Assembly (NCBI GenBank): GCA_960531495.1
Contig: OY482848.1
Span: 12,247,565 to 12,311,564 of the forward strand
Length of the DNA stretch: 64,000 nucleotides
From: Zeus faber
Lineage: Eukaryota; Chordata; Actinopteri; Zeiformes; Zeidae
Reading direction: 5' to 3'
A program made the translations under genes and the position numbers. Below, one piece after another: positions 25,360 to 37,979 of this stretch; position 1 is the stretch's first letter, and every line of letters begins with the position of its first letter. The notes beneath the pieces are model-generated. The model was not told where the DNA came from, did no database searches, and was given only the letters and a program-made list of their open reading frames with translations.

Positions 25360-25569
25360 ATGGACTGCCTGAACGTTCCGAGGGTCCTTCCCAGCTCCCC
25401 GCGGAAAAGCACCGGACAAATCCAGGTCAGAACCGCGCTGCGCGCCGCGGTGCCTTGGGGTCGCATATTTTGTCCAAAACTAACTGAGCTGTGTTGTTGT
25501 GTGCAGGTCATCTTCGGACCCATGTTCTCTGGAAAAAGGTAAATGTGATAGTTATCAAAGTATTACATT

Positions 25570-25612
<43 letters not shown>

Positions 25613-28600
25613 GCTGCAGTCGCGCCATCAGAAGGCTACTTTGCCTACTGATTGCGCGGCTGCAGCTGTGCAGCGCCCCGCCAAATATGTTATAATAATA
25701 ATAATAATAATAATAATACCCGTATTACACCACTAGGTTGTTAACCCTTTAACCTTGGCGTCCGCTGGTCCCTTAAAAGCTCTTTCAACGTTTCAACCTT
25801 CGACACCACTTTTGAGGCCTAGTATTTGTAAAACAAAGGTTCCAGCGGTCAGTCTCCTGAGGTCCTAAAATCATTTCAACTTGACATGTTGTGCTATTAG
25901 CGTCACTTTGATGCTATAAACCCGCGGGCCAGCTGCTGAATCGTAATGCTTTCGAGGTTTGTGGCGGAAAGAAAATGAGTGATTGTTGCATTATTCCAGC
26001 TCCTAATCTTTTAAATCTTATACATTTTAATAATCCATTAAATCATCTAGTTCATGGTGTAACCCAGTGAAAAATATTATCCATGAGTAAAAGTAAAAAA
26101 AAGTTCATAATATGTAAATCTGGGTTTAGAAGTCACTGAATAGTGTTAAACAAGGTAAACATATAGAGATGTATTTCATGTTAAACTATGGTATAGAATA
26201 AATACGTTTTAAAAAAAGGTCAATGTCAAGTTAAAACATGTTTTTGAAGAGTTCATGTTTTGATTTGTTTTGTTTTTAATGAGCTGGTAAAACTGGGAAT
26301 TGAGCTGGAGTTTAATAATGGGTTATGACTGGTTGATGCTGTGAGCTGGAGAGCGGAAGTGAAGGGAGTGAGCGAGAGGGGCCCATGTGGCTGGGAGGGA
26401 GAAGGAAACACACAGTGTTGGTTTTGATGAAAATGTAAATTTAAAAGTTAAGTTATGTTCATACCAACTTGTGGACTAATTCTTGTGCCGTCAACTCGAC
26501 ATTCTGCGCTGGAATCATGTTTGCCGGTTTCGCGAGAGACAGACAGTTTGTTCAGACTGTTTCACTTGGTATGTGACGCTAGTTGAGTAAGCAACACAGT
26601 AAGATACACTTACATTTATTAGCAGAATGGATGGACAACAGGACACCCATTAGCTAACCAAGCTAACCAAGTAGAGTCACACAAAAGTGGGATTGTTTCA
26701 ACGAGGGAACGCTGAGGAAAACCAGATGGTGCTCTGAGCAACCAGGCCGCTGAGTTTCTGGCCGCTTCTGGCCACGTGGGAATGTTGGGAAGTTTAACAA
26801 GTATGTACCTAAGTTCACAGTACCTACAGATAGCAACCCGCTCACCAAAGCTAAATGCTATTGGGCACAGGTGGCATACAGCCTCGTCCACATACAACTT
26901 TGATGTTCAGTACCACCCAGGTAGACACAACATAGATGCAGATTTGCTCTCAAGAAACATGCCTGACGAACAGAACGCAAAGGCATGGGAGATCATTCTA
27001 CAGACAGGTGTCATGTCAGTATGTCAACGAATCCACATCTCAGACTCCTACAAGTAGATCAGTTGGGAGCCTCTCCCAAGTGCATTCCTGACATCTACGC
27101 TTTCCCAACACATCTGGATCTAACCTCATTGGGACATATGTCAAAACAGGAGCTGATGTTGGCTCAAAAGAACGACACAGTGATAGGACCAGTTATCCAG
27201 GCCAGTTAACCATGGCAACTGGCCAACAGATACCAGTCCAGAATTCTCTCCCATGAAACGAGAGCTAGGGAAGTTAATCATGGAAGATAGTCTGCTTCAT
27301 TGCTTGAGCAAGCGTCCTTCCGGGGACTAAGTCATTCAGCTTGTCTGGCTGTGTAAGTTCCATGCAGTGGTTCTGAAGTCCTTGCGTGATGACCTTGGAC
27401 ACCTTGGAACTGAAAGGACTTACTTACCGCTTGAGGACCCGGTTGTTCTAGCCTTAAATGTCTAGCCTCCAATGTCGGTGGAGGCGTCTGCCTAATGGTA
27501 AACAAACGCTGGTGTAACGCCAACAACACCAAATTCCTCTCCCACTCCTGCTCGCCGAACCTGGAACAGCTGACCATACTATGCCGTCCATTTTATCTCC
27601 CCCGGGAATTCAGCACGGTCATCATTACAGCCGTTTATATCCCACCGCAAGCGGACACCGACGCAGCTCTGTCGGTTCTGTACGATGTGTTGTGCGGATT
27701 TCAGAACAGACATCCCGACGCGGCTGTGGTGGTGACTGGGGACTTTAACAGGGCCAACCTGAAAAAAGTTCTGCCGAATTTCCACCAACGCATCACGTGT
27801 GCCACCAGGGGAGACAGAACTCTGGACCATTGTTACACTCCTCACAAGAACGGATACAAGCCCGTGTCGCTTCCTGCTTTCGGGAAATCAGATCACGCCG
27901 CGATCTCGCTGCTTCCTGTTTACAGGCCTCTGATCGCGCGGGATCTGGTGATGACGAGGGAAGTGAAGCGGTGGACGGACCAATCAGAGGCTGCGCTTCA
28001 GGACGCTCTGACTGACGTAGACTGGGACGTGTTCCAAGCGAGTTCAAGTGACGTCAGCGAGTTTACGGAGGTTGTAGGGAGTTTTGTGGCTACGCTCGCG
28101 GATGAAATCGTTCCCACGGTGAAAGTTCGGATATTTCCAAACCAGAAACCATGGGTTGATAAATCCATCCGCTGCGCTCTGAATGCGCGCACGGCCGCTT
28201 ACAACGACGGACTTGTATCTGGTAACATGGACAATTACAAAGCGGCATCGTACAATCTGCGGAGGGCAGTGAAGGACGCTAAACGGACGTACAGAGAGAC
28301 CGTGGAGCTGCAGATGGAGCGGGGGGGGACACAAGACGCTTGTGGGAGGGGCTGCGAACAATAACAAACTACAAGAGCAGCTCCTCCCCAGCCACGAGTG
28401 CGGACGCCTCCCTGGCCAACCAACTGAACTCCTTTTATGCGCGGTTCGAGTCTGGCAGCAGCACCGCTAGCTCGCCGGCTAATTGGAGCTACACCGCTGG
28501 GGACGAGCGCGCACTCTGTGTCCGTGCACGAGGTCAGGAGGGCTTTGATGCGGGTGAACACCAGGAAAGCTGCGGGTCCAGACGGCATATCTGGACGAGT

Positions 28601-31600
28601 ACTGAAGACCTGTGCTAACCAGCTAGCTCCGGTGTTCACTACAATATTCAACATCTCCCTGGCTGAATCAGTGGTCCCATCCTGTTTCAAGAGGTCCACC
28701 GTCGTTCCTGTCCCGAAGATCGCCTCTCCAACCTGCCTGAATGACTACCGTCCGGTGGCCCTCACCTCGGTGGTCATGAAGTGTTTCGAGAGGCTGATTA
28801 AGGATTACATCTGCGCCTCCCTCCCCCGCACCTTGGACCCGTTGCAGTTCGCGTACCGGCAGAACAGATCCACGGATGACGCGGTCTCCCAGGTACTGCA
28901 CACCACGCTCACGCACCTGGATGGCCAGAAGGGGGCCTATGTGAGAATGCTGTTCATTGATTATAGTTCAGCTTTCAACACCATAGTTCCCACCAGACTG
29001 GCTGTCAAGTTGTTGGAGCTAGGATTGAATGCTCCGCTGTGCACCTGGATCCTGGACTTCCTCACAGGCCGCCCCCAGGTGGTCAAGGTGGGGAAGTACA
29101 TGTCAAGCTCCCTCACCCTGAATACAGGATCCCCCCAGGGCTGCGTCCTCAGCCCCCTACTGTACTCCCTGTACACACATGACTGTGTGGCCAGGTCCAG
29201 CTCCAACACCATCATCAAGTTTGCTGACGACACCGTGGTCGTGGGCCTGATCACCGACTGCGATGAGAAGGCCTACCGCGAGGAGGTGGCTGACCTGTCA
29301 CTCTGGTGCCAGGACAACAGCCTCCACCTGAACGTCAGCAAAACCAAGGAGCTGATTGTGGACTTTAGGCGTGGATCACAATCGAGGACGCACGCCCCCT
29401 TGTGGATTAATGGGACTTCTGTCGATAGGGTGAGCAGCTTCAGATATCTGGGAGTCCACATCACAGAGGACTTAACATGGACTGTTCATACAGACACTCT
29501 GGTGAGAAAGGCGAGGCAGCGTCTCTACCACCTCAGGCAGCTGAGGAAATTCCGGGTCTCGGTGAGGATCCTCAAGTCCTTCTACTCTGGAGCAGTGGAG
29601 AGCATCCTGACAGGCAACATCACTGCCTGGTTTGGGAACTGTACTGCCCAGGACAGGCGGGTTATACACCAGGAGGTGTAGTAGCAGAGCCCGTAGGATC
29701 ATGAAGGATCCTCATCACCCCAACAACGGACTGTTTCAGCTGCTGCGGTCAGGCAAGCGCCTCCGCAGTCACGCAGCGAGAACAGAGAGACTGAGACGGA
29801 GTTTCTTCCCTCAAGCCATCAGAACTGTCAACGCTGACCTCACCAGGGGTCCTAACTGAGCCATGCACTAGGCTCCACTACCTACTGTACAATATGTAGC
29901 ATACTGTACCGCACACTGTATCACTGTTCAGGGTTGTTCGTGATGCCGTATTGCTGCGCCGTACTGTTGTATACTGTGCTGTATTATCCCAAACACTACC
30001 TCACACTATTCACATTCACATGCCACTTTAATTCACATGCCACTTTAAATGCACATATCTGTATATACATAGCCATATTCCTTCAACCTATTCCATTTTA
30101 TTTCAATTTATTTTTTATTGTATTTTATTCTATATATTTTTTATCTTATTCTATAAGTATTCCACTTACTGTATTACGTTTTAGGAGTCAGTTAGTCGGT
30201 CTATTAGAAAGGAATTTTCTACTTTTTATTTTATTTTATTTTTTGTACTTTTTCCTAGGACTTATTGTGTGCTATCACCGGGTGCGTTGCATTACATTTC
30301 ACTGCATATATGTATGGAAGTATGTATATGTATGTGACAAATAAAAATCTTGAATCTTGAATCTTGAATCAGTAGGTGCTGAGGAGTACATAAAAACGGT
30401 GGCCAGTGCATTACTAGCAGGTCTCCTTGTCCAAGGGCAGCTCCATTGTACCAGAGTTTAAACAGTGGACCTATGGATCTAGTGTGTATTGATTTCCTTT
30501 CGACGGCCCCAGATTCTAGGTGGACTACCAATGTGTTAGTGGTCTCGACCATTTCACACTCTAGGCACAAGCTTTCCCAACTACAAACAAAGTACAGACT
30601 GTGGCAAAGATTCCGGTGGATAAGTACTTGGTCCACCATGGCCTGCCTGCTAGGATCCATTCAGATCAGGGGTGAGACTTGGAGTCGATTAACCTAAGAA
30701 CTCTTGATGGTTATGGAAGTCAGACTAAACTGTATCATCTGCAGGCAGATCGACAACCAGAGAGGCTCAATCGGACCTTAGTCTCCATGCTAGGTACTCT
30801 GAGACACAGGAATATATTCCAATTTATACTAGATATTTGGTTCATTTGGTTCAACAACAGTACCAAGTGTGAAGCTGCAGGGTATTCAACTTATTTACTG
30901 CCATTGAGTAAGGAAGCAAGACTTCCTTTTGACTTGTGTTTTGGCACTTCTCTTGGTGGCCAAGATGATTGGTATGTTATGTGTCAAAGTTGAAATTAGA
31001 CTTGCAGAGAGCCTACAAGCTTGCCTCTGAAGGTCCTGACAACTCATTTGAGAAACAAAGTTGTATGACAAGGTAGTATGCCAGCTGTTGGGCATAGGGG
31101 ATAGAGTCCTACTAAAAAGGCTGAAAGGAAGAGGCAAGAGAGAGGAAAGAGGGAGTCTCACTTGGGTATCCAAAAGTTACAGGGATTCTGACTCATCCTC
31201 TGACCTGGAGTATTATAAAACCGAGAGATCACAGAAACCCTACCATAAATACCTGGATGAGTTTCTGCAAGATACCAAGAACAGTTCAGCCAAGGATGAA
31301 AGTGTTGGAACAGTTTCATGTTGTGAACGAAAATCAATCTGATCAGAATGCAGTTTCTGAAGTTGAATATGATACTGACTCAGAGTCTGAACATGAGGCT
31401 GACCCTGTCAGTACCAGGTCCTGGGAAAAGAGAAATGTTATCCATAGTTCTGGAGACCGAAAAGTTCCATATCTGGTATTCGTTCTAAGAGAACTAGCCT
31501 CCCCTTGCGGCTGCCTGCGCGAGCACCTTGTGTCGATTACGCACATTTTGGTATTTTTTAGTATTTATAGAGCTTATTGAGCTTATTGTGCGTAATCACC

Positions 31601-31882
31601 GGGGGTCATGACATTTCACTGCATATATGTATGACCATATGTATGTGACAAATAATCTCTTGAACTTGAACTATGAAACCAGTCCTTAAACTAACTTATG
31701 GTGAATCTTGTAAGAGCAGAGATCAGTCACTTGCGATAGTACACAGAGGTGTAATTATTACGATTGGAAGGAACAAAAGCCAATGTGTGAGTGCTATAGT
31801 GTTGACCCACTGATAGTTGTTGAATTGGAATTGTGTATGGGGTAAAATTGTATTTTTATAAATTGTTATTTTGCCTAACACA

Positions 31883-31920
<38 letters not shown>

Positions 31921-33174
31921 AGAAACCTTTTATCACATTAGGGATTTATATTTTCATTTAAAGAGGTAGTATAGTCCTGTTTTGGTTAGGTAAAATAAGT
32001 TAATCTGGTGGCTGGAAAAAATAGGATGGAAAGTTAAGATAATTGACACTTGGTTTCTAGGTCAATGGTTTAGGAACTTTATTTGAAAATAATTCAGGGG
32101 CCTGCCCAGGCTAATCTATAGAGGGTAGGAGCGCTAAGCTAACCTGTTTCTACCTAATACTTACCTCTGCCCTGTACAAGATATATAGTGCCATCATACT
32201 TACCTGCCAATGGTTTGTCAAAAGACTTAAATTTCCTCTAGACTTAGACTTCCTCATGTCTTAATGCAGGGGTCTCAAACTACAGGCCCGAGGGCCACAT
32301 CACAAGACAATTTAATGTGGCTCGTTACCTGGTGATATTATATCGATAAATCTGCCCTGGAAATCATTTTTCAAATTACAACGCTTAAATAATCCATACG
32401 GATGTACTTAATGTTTTTAAAATATGACACCGAATTGAATAGACCATAAGAGAGCTACTTCTAACAAGATTGCGGGGTGATTAAGGGAGGAAAAACAAAA
32501 CAATAAAACAGGCCAGTTTGCCCTTGAAGTTCAACACAGTCCCCCTAGAAGAAGACAACCTGGCCAGTGGCCCTCAGGTCACTTTAGTTTGTGAGGTGTT
32601 CAATTTAACGCTGCTTTGCATTCTGGCCCTCAAATGTGCTTTTGAGCTTTGCTAGCTTGTGCAGGTTTGATTATTTTACTCAAAGTAATATTGCATTTGA
32701 CTTTAATTGATCATGCTGTGTTTATTCAAATTATTTTGCAGCACTGAGCTGATGCGACGAATTCGCCGGTTTGATGTTGCCCGGTATAGCTGTCTGGTGG
32801 TCAAATATACCAACGACAAACGTTATTCCGTCAATGACATGGCCACTCACGACAAGTAAGAAATCTGTTGAGTTTGAGCAATTCTTATCATGATAACGGA
32901 TGGCCTGGCACTCAAACAAGTTCTTTGAGAAATCTACAATGGTATACCGAGACTTGAACACATGGCAATGAAAATTTGACTACTTTGATTTCCTGCCTGT
33001 TTCCTTTGTAGACATACAATGCAAGCAGTATCAGCGGGTCGGCTCGGAGAAGTGTACGTCCTCGCCGTGCAAGCCTCTGTCATTGGAATCGATGAAGGAC
33101 AGTTTGTAGGTTTTTTTCTTTTTTGTGTGCGGTATTTATTTCTCCATGTTTCCTGCATTGATGTGTATCCCCCC

Positions 33175-33205
<31 letters not shown>

Positions 33206-36200
33206 ACACACTGTTAACTGTAATTTTATGGAGATTTAAATAATTTACTCCTTGAAAATAATTATTTATTTATCCAAATCTGCTTGTTTCCGTCTTATCC
33301 CAATTCCTCAAACTTGCCATCACTGTAAACTGAATGTTAATGTGTACATCAAACCTATAGTAAAAATTGTCACTGTAGTTTCCAGATGTAGTAGAGTTCT
33401 GCGAGGAGATGGCAAATTTGGGCAAGACGGTCATAGTAGCAGCCTTGGATGGAACCTTCCAGAGAAAGGTGGGTTTGTTGAAGAATGGTTACAGTGTGTA
33501 TTCTTACACTCAATAAGGGGGTTGCTGTGCAGAAAATGCAAGAAGCTGTTTGAGAGGAGTAGTGTGTGTGTATTGCGCCCCTGAACAATGTCCATGGCAA
33601 CCACTAACACTGTTCAATGTGCTCATTTTCCTAGAAACTAGTACAGACTTTGTCTTCTAACCCAATAATCAAATTTTCCATGCGTCACACTGGGCTAACT
33701 CGTGCTATATTGTCGTGTGTTTCCACAGCCGTTTGGGAGCATTCTCAGCCTGGTACCTTTGGCTGAGAGTGTAGTAAAACTCAATGCTGTCTGTATGCAG
33801 TGTTACAAAGAAGCGGCCTACACCAAGAGACTGGGCTCGGAAAAAGAGGTGAGCCTCCTGCCGTCTGCTGCGCTCCCCATGCGCATCAATGAGCCCATGG
33901 GCGCCCATGACCCTGTCGCTGGTTTACCAGGTGTCCTTCCTTGGACTACTTTTTGTAGGTACTAATCACTGCATACCAGGAACACGCCACAAGACCTGCC
34001 GTTTTGTAGATGCTCTGACCCAGTCATCAAGCCATCACAATTTGGCCCTTGTCGGCCCTTGTGTTGCTCAGATCCTTACGCGGTCGCCAATGGTCAAGTG
34101 GGATTGCTAGTCAGAGTCTTGGTCTGACAATTTATAGTCAATTCCGCCAGCAGAACCCTACAAAAGGACCTGATAGTGCAACCAGCTCCTTAATTAGCGG
34201 TGACACACAATTGAATATACATGGCAAACAAGCGGAGAAACACACAACACCGCCACATTCAATGTACTCCCAGTGTATTATATATATATACAGTGCGATA
34301 TAACAAACATATTGTCCCGTGCAACCCCTTTTCCCAGAGTAACTTCCTCAGTTAAAATATTTTATATCACGGCCTGAAATCCCGTAGGAACAAGTCTTTT
34401 TTTAAAGTACTGTACTCCGGAGATCCGGGAGTTACGTCCTGCACTCTGGTGGAGACGAGGCGACTGGTCCCAGGGGGCGAAGGCCAGGCGACTTATGAGG
34501 GGAATCGGATGGATGACAGACCACTCGATCGGACTGAACGCGCTGCCCGGGATCGTCAGATGATCGGCGGACTCGCCGAATGGCTAACATCTTCCGAATG
34601 TATCTGTGTCCCTGACAACTTCGCCATACAACCGTTTGAATGTCCCCCTACTTCTTTATAGGAGTGTTCCTTGTGACGAAGGGGACTGTGACTGAAAAAA
34701 ACACGCGTGTCCTCTACGCTGTCCGAACCTTCCGCCACTTCCGAGGCTGGTGAGCTAGTGGGGAAGCCCAGAAATTCTTCATGGTGACTGTCCTCGTTAA
34801 AAAGGTCCAAGAGGCGTTTCTTCTCCAGCTCGTCCAGTTCCTGTACGGTGGGATAGCAGGGCTTAAAGATTGCAACATGCACCACCTTCCCGTTCTCCCC
34901 ATTGTGCTCCAGTACCTCATCATAATTAACTGGCCTCATCTGAGCAACAACGCAGTATGGACCGAGTCACTTGGGAGCCAGTTTTGCTGTAAATGATTTT
35001 CCTGCTTTAGATAATTGGTGGGACCGGAGCCATACTGTCTTTGTCCTGATATTTCTGATCTTGGTGAGTCTTATCATAATTGCATTTTTGTCTTTCTCTG
35101 CTTTTTGTGAGGTAACACTGGGAAAATGCCTTATGGTCGTGAAGTTTGGTGACGGTTTTGACAAGGGGTCCCCCTTTGATCATCTACAGCAGGGGTGGTC
35201 GGAGACTCTCCGGCATAAGGATTTGAGATGTGGTTTTATGGTGTAATTGTAGCACTCTATAGACTTTGTCCTCCTGTGGCAGATCTGCCAGCCACATGCC
35301 ACCCGAGTAGCGTTTTCAGGGCCCTCCAGCACAGAGACACAGACGATGGGATTGAGAACATACCAGTTTATTGTAGAGAGGGGGCAGGCGGAACAAGCCC
35401 CGGAGCAGATGGACAGCATGTCATGACAACGGCTCCTCTTTTGTGTGTGTGGGGATGGGGGTTTTTACCTGTTGCTCGTTAGACCAATCAATGAGCAACA
35501 GGTTAACAGCAACACAGATCCTTGGCCCGATTGCCTAGATCCAGGACAGGTGTGACTTCTCAAACCACACCACATACCTCAGACACAAAACTGAGGCCAG
35601 ACAGGATCCCTGCCCGAAGCCTTCTCGGCCAGGCCTTCTGGGACTCTGAAGCAGGGTTCCCATACCTCAAACCAACAATTATCCAACAAAAAAAACAACT
35701 GGTCCCTTCCCAGGCACCTGGTTGCCCGGAACAGCACAGTCCATGGACATCCTTCCCCCAGGGCAATGAGGCAGACTACCCACTCCTCCCTTCTGTAGTA
35801 TGGAGCCATGGGCTGCTGTTCTGGCTGATGGAGGTGTAGCTGGGATCGGCTGTGGGGGTGGCTGCCGGGTGGAGCAGCTAGCTGCAGGTGATTACTCATG
35901 GTGGTTGCTGCTTCGGACCCCCTGGGTAGTGCTGCTGCCAATTGGGAGAGAGTTGGTGCTGTGTTCCCTGTCTTCCCCGTGCTGGAGAGTCCCTGTTGAG
36001 GTGCGATTGTGGCAGATCTGCCTGCCACAAGCCACCTGAGTGCCGTTTCTTTTCCTGAGTGCCACCTCCAGCACAGAGAGACAGACGACGGGGTAAACAT
36101 ACCAGTTTATTGTAGAGGACTAGGTGGAACGAGCCCAACTACCTGTTGCTCATTAGACCAATCAGCGAGCAACAGGTGTACAGCCACACTGAGCCAGGGC

Positions 36201-36713
36201 TCAATTACCAAGACCTAGGACAGGTGTGGCTGCTCAAACCACACATCCCCCACACCACACTTCCAAAATGGTGTATTTTGTGGAGTCCATTAAGATGACC
36301 TCTCCCTCATCCATCCCCAGCCATCACAACGTTTGCCTGTTTTTCCTGCTACCAACATATAAACTTTAAGAACTGACTGTTCACTTGCTGCATAATATAT
36401 CCCGCCCCTCAAAGAGTGCCATTGTAACGATGAGCAATGTTATCCACGTCACCTGACAGTGGTTCTAATGTTGTGGCTGATCGGTGTATACCCTCTGAAT
36501 CAAGTGAAATTGTCTGTGCCGTAGGTGGAGGTGATTGGTGGATCTGAAAAGTACCACGCAGTCTGTAGGAAGTGTTACGGCGTCACCATGGACAAAGAGA
36601 ACAGCCCTCCAGTGATGGATGAAACTCCACCACAAGCACTGAAGGGCAAGCTGCTGGACGCCGCTGTTTCACGGAAGCTCTTTTCAAACCTCAATATCTC
36701 GACACAACAGTAA
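25360..36713 (+). CDS. tk1: Thymidine kinase 1, cytosolic
   Basis: Phosphorylates thymidine to dTMP in the salvage pathway, mainly in S phase. Exons: 25360-25425, 25507-25538, 32742-32855, 33012-33105, 33379-33468, 33729-33848, 36525-36713, giving 234 residues, the same length as human. The P-loop GPMFSGKR spans the exon 2/3 junction region. ATHDKHTMQAV and the catalytic/Mg block [15 protein letters not shown] follow, then the lasso region [16 protein letters not shown]. Zinc is bound by the pairs CMQC and CRKC. A KEN box lies at residues 196-198 (MDKENSP), the signal by which APC/C-Cdh1 destroys TK1 at mitotic exit. Intron 2 is about 7.2 kb and introns 2 and 6 are full of mobile elements, but no exon is harmed. 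Confidence 0.98.
26776..27460 (+). mobile_element. Ty3/gypsy-type LTR retrotransposon remnant, left part
   Basis: Frame-broken coding remains in TK1 intron 2. The end of RNase H and the linker are recognisable ([25 protein letters not shown]), followed near 27350-27440 by integrase zinc-finger-like residues ([13 protein letters not shown]). It stops where LINE copy 2 begins and continues at 30369. Confidence 0.75.
27461..30368 (+). mobile_element. Non-LTR retrotransposon (LINE), long copy 2
   Basis: Carries most of an ORF2-like protein. An APE-type endonuclease part lies at about 27480-28320 ([22 protein letters not shown]), and a reverse transcriptase at about 28440-29680 ([54 protein letters not shown]). 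Two lesions are visible: a frameshift at the run of eight G near 28319-28328, and a deletion of about 75-80 bases near 29655 compared with copy 1, which shifts the C-terminal frame. The 3' UTR ends in AATAAA and TTGAATC repeats. The 5' end is truncated and there is no ORF1. It is inserted into the gypsy-type remnant. Confidence 0.93.
30369..31480 (+). mobile_element. Ty3/gypsy-type LTR retrotransposon remnant, right part
   Basis: Continues the remnant interrupted by LINE copy 2. Integrase-core remains are seen near 30446-30600 ([13 protein letters not shown]) and 30740-30800 ([16 protein letters not shown]), then an acidic C-terminal stretch. Stops and frameshifts show it is dead. No LTRs were identified. 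Confidence 0.75.
31495..31675 (+). mobile_element. LINE-like 3' tail, second subfamily
   Basis: Shares TTTCACTGCATATATGTATG and GTGACAAATAA with the LINE tails, but ends in TTGAAC-type repeats. Its closest relative in the window is the inverted copy at 57160-57305 (TTATTGTGCGTAATCACCGG in both). Confidence 0.75.
32265..32335 (+). mobile_element. Possible hAT-type non-autonomous element end
   Basis: CAGGGGTCTCAAACTACAGG followed by a GGGCCACA block resembles the terminal sequence of hAT-derived repeats that are common in fish (from memory). I did not find the matching other end, so its extent is unknown. Confidence 0.35.
34556..35164 (-). pseudogene. Ty3/gypsy-like pol 3'-end fragment
   Basis: In TK1 intron 6, opposite in strand to the host gene. 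The minus-strand frames give [13 protein letters not shown] and then [30 protein letters not shown] and [14 protein letters not shown], the pattern of the region after the integrase core in gypsy-type polyproteins. The frame is broken by at least one stop, and no other pol part is near. Confidence 0.6.
35275..35525 (+). repeat. Dispersed repeat, copy A
   Basis: Contains GCCACATGCCACCCGAGTAG, GGGCCCTCCAGCACAGAGAC, CCAGTTTATTGTAGAG, GCAGATGGACAGCATGTCAT and ACCTGTTGCTCGTTAGACC. Copies B (36008-36240) and C (40396-40645) share the same blocks in the same order. It is probably an unclassified transposon. Confidence 0.8.
36008..36240 (+). repeat. Dispersed repeat, copy B
   Basis: A shorter relative of copy A that lacks the block with GACAGCATGTCAT. 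It keeps GTGGCAGATCTGCC, CCAGTTTATTGTAGAG and ACCTGTTGCTCATTAGACC. Both A and B lie in TK1 intron 6, about 730 bases apart. Confidence 0.8.
36350..36491 (+). mobile_element. Right end of a common fish DNA transposon
   Basis: The stretch with ACTGTTCACTTGCTGC and CCTGACAGTGGTTCTAATG, ending TGTGGCTGATCGGTGTATA, resembles the end of a repeat found in many teleosts (from memory). The left end is missing. It stops 33 bases before the acceptor of the last TK1 exon. Confidence 0.5.
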
Positions 36714-37764
36714 AGTCACTCCTGTTTATGAACAAAAACCACACTCTTTCATGTCTTTGTCTGGCTGATGTACTTAAGTCTAAAAAGTGGGAGCCAGGAT
36801 TTCTTCTTAATTTTTTTTTTTTTTTTTTAACTTTCCACATTATTTACATTACGAGACAGAGCAACAGGATGCGACAACTAGAGTCCACAACTGACCAACA
36901 CAAAGGCTTGGGGAAATCGGCTGATTTTTATAGCTGTATTTGTAGTTCAACCCTTGACTTCCTGAAATATGATGAACCAAGTTAATTTAGGGATTGTGTA
37001 TTGTCTCTTTCACAGGTGTATTTCCTTTTAGTATAAATTTGGCTGCTGGCTACATTTATAGGCAAACCACATTGAAATTGGTTGTAATTTTTCTTACTGG
37101 GTATTTATCACATACTTGTGTTCTATAAAGGTATGGATGTCATTACAAGCACTTAAATATATTAAAAGGAACAAAACTGGAAATCAGAAACCTTGGCATA
37201 ATGGTGAGCCTGCCTGGCACATGATCAGCTTTAACCTGCAGTCCAGGTGGCGCAGCCTTCATGACATGGCACAGGCCTCATTTTCCATCGATGGTCATAA
37301 CTCATTCGCCTTTTGTACTTCATTAAGTTCACATGTGTTGTATCATTGCATTTTATTGTTGGTGCAAGTCAATTAATATTTATATCAGTACTATGATACA
37401 AATACAAAATGGCAGCATAACACATCTAAACAGCAATTCTATCTAGTTCCTATAAAAGAGACTTTAGACCAAATTTATAAAAAGTTGGCTGGCTTGACCA
37501 GTACACTGACACAGTACCGGATCAATCACTGTAAGGTACCTCCTATAAAGTAAACCAGTGTGCATGCTGACATGGTGTGTGCTTTTTCCACTTAATCTGT
37601 TAACCTGCCTACACACTGGGGTCTTTGCAGTTCAAACAACAGTTTGGACTAAAAGTCAATGGCATTTGTGAAAACCTTTGTAGAAGCTGTAAATGGCAAT
37701 ATTGTTACAAGCATTTCATATGTAATGATTTAGTATGAGGAGAACACTTATAAATTAAGCTTTT

Positions 37765-37770
37765 AATAAA
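37765..37770 (+). terminator. Polyadenylation signal, probably TK1
   Basis: AATAAA about 1.05 kb after the TK1 stop, followed by T- and GT-rich sequence. The sequence between stop and signal holds no recognisable protein and is best read as the 3' UTR. Confidence 0.5.
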
Positions 37771-37979
37771 TGCATTTCATTTTCCGTGCCCCTTGCCTCT
37801 GAGTCTTTATGGATGTTTGTTGTAACTTCGTACTCAAAAACCATCACTGGTGTGTGTGTGTGGAGAAAGTTAACAACCACAACCTCTTTCTTGTCTACAC
37901 AACAGAGCTAGTGTTGAAACCAATTTTGCCGTGAGGGTGAACAACTTTTCCGGTCAACTGGAATCCTAAAAGCAGATTT

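Noticed and set aside
27793-28047. Minus-strand 84-residue frame with SER-rich repeats
   Set aside because: Antisense of the endonuclease part of LINE copy 2.
28235-28699. Minus-strand reading frames of 107-154 residues across LINE copy 2
   Set aside because: They are antisense shadows of the LINE coding region, which has reverse-transcriptase and endonuclease motifs on the plus strand.
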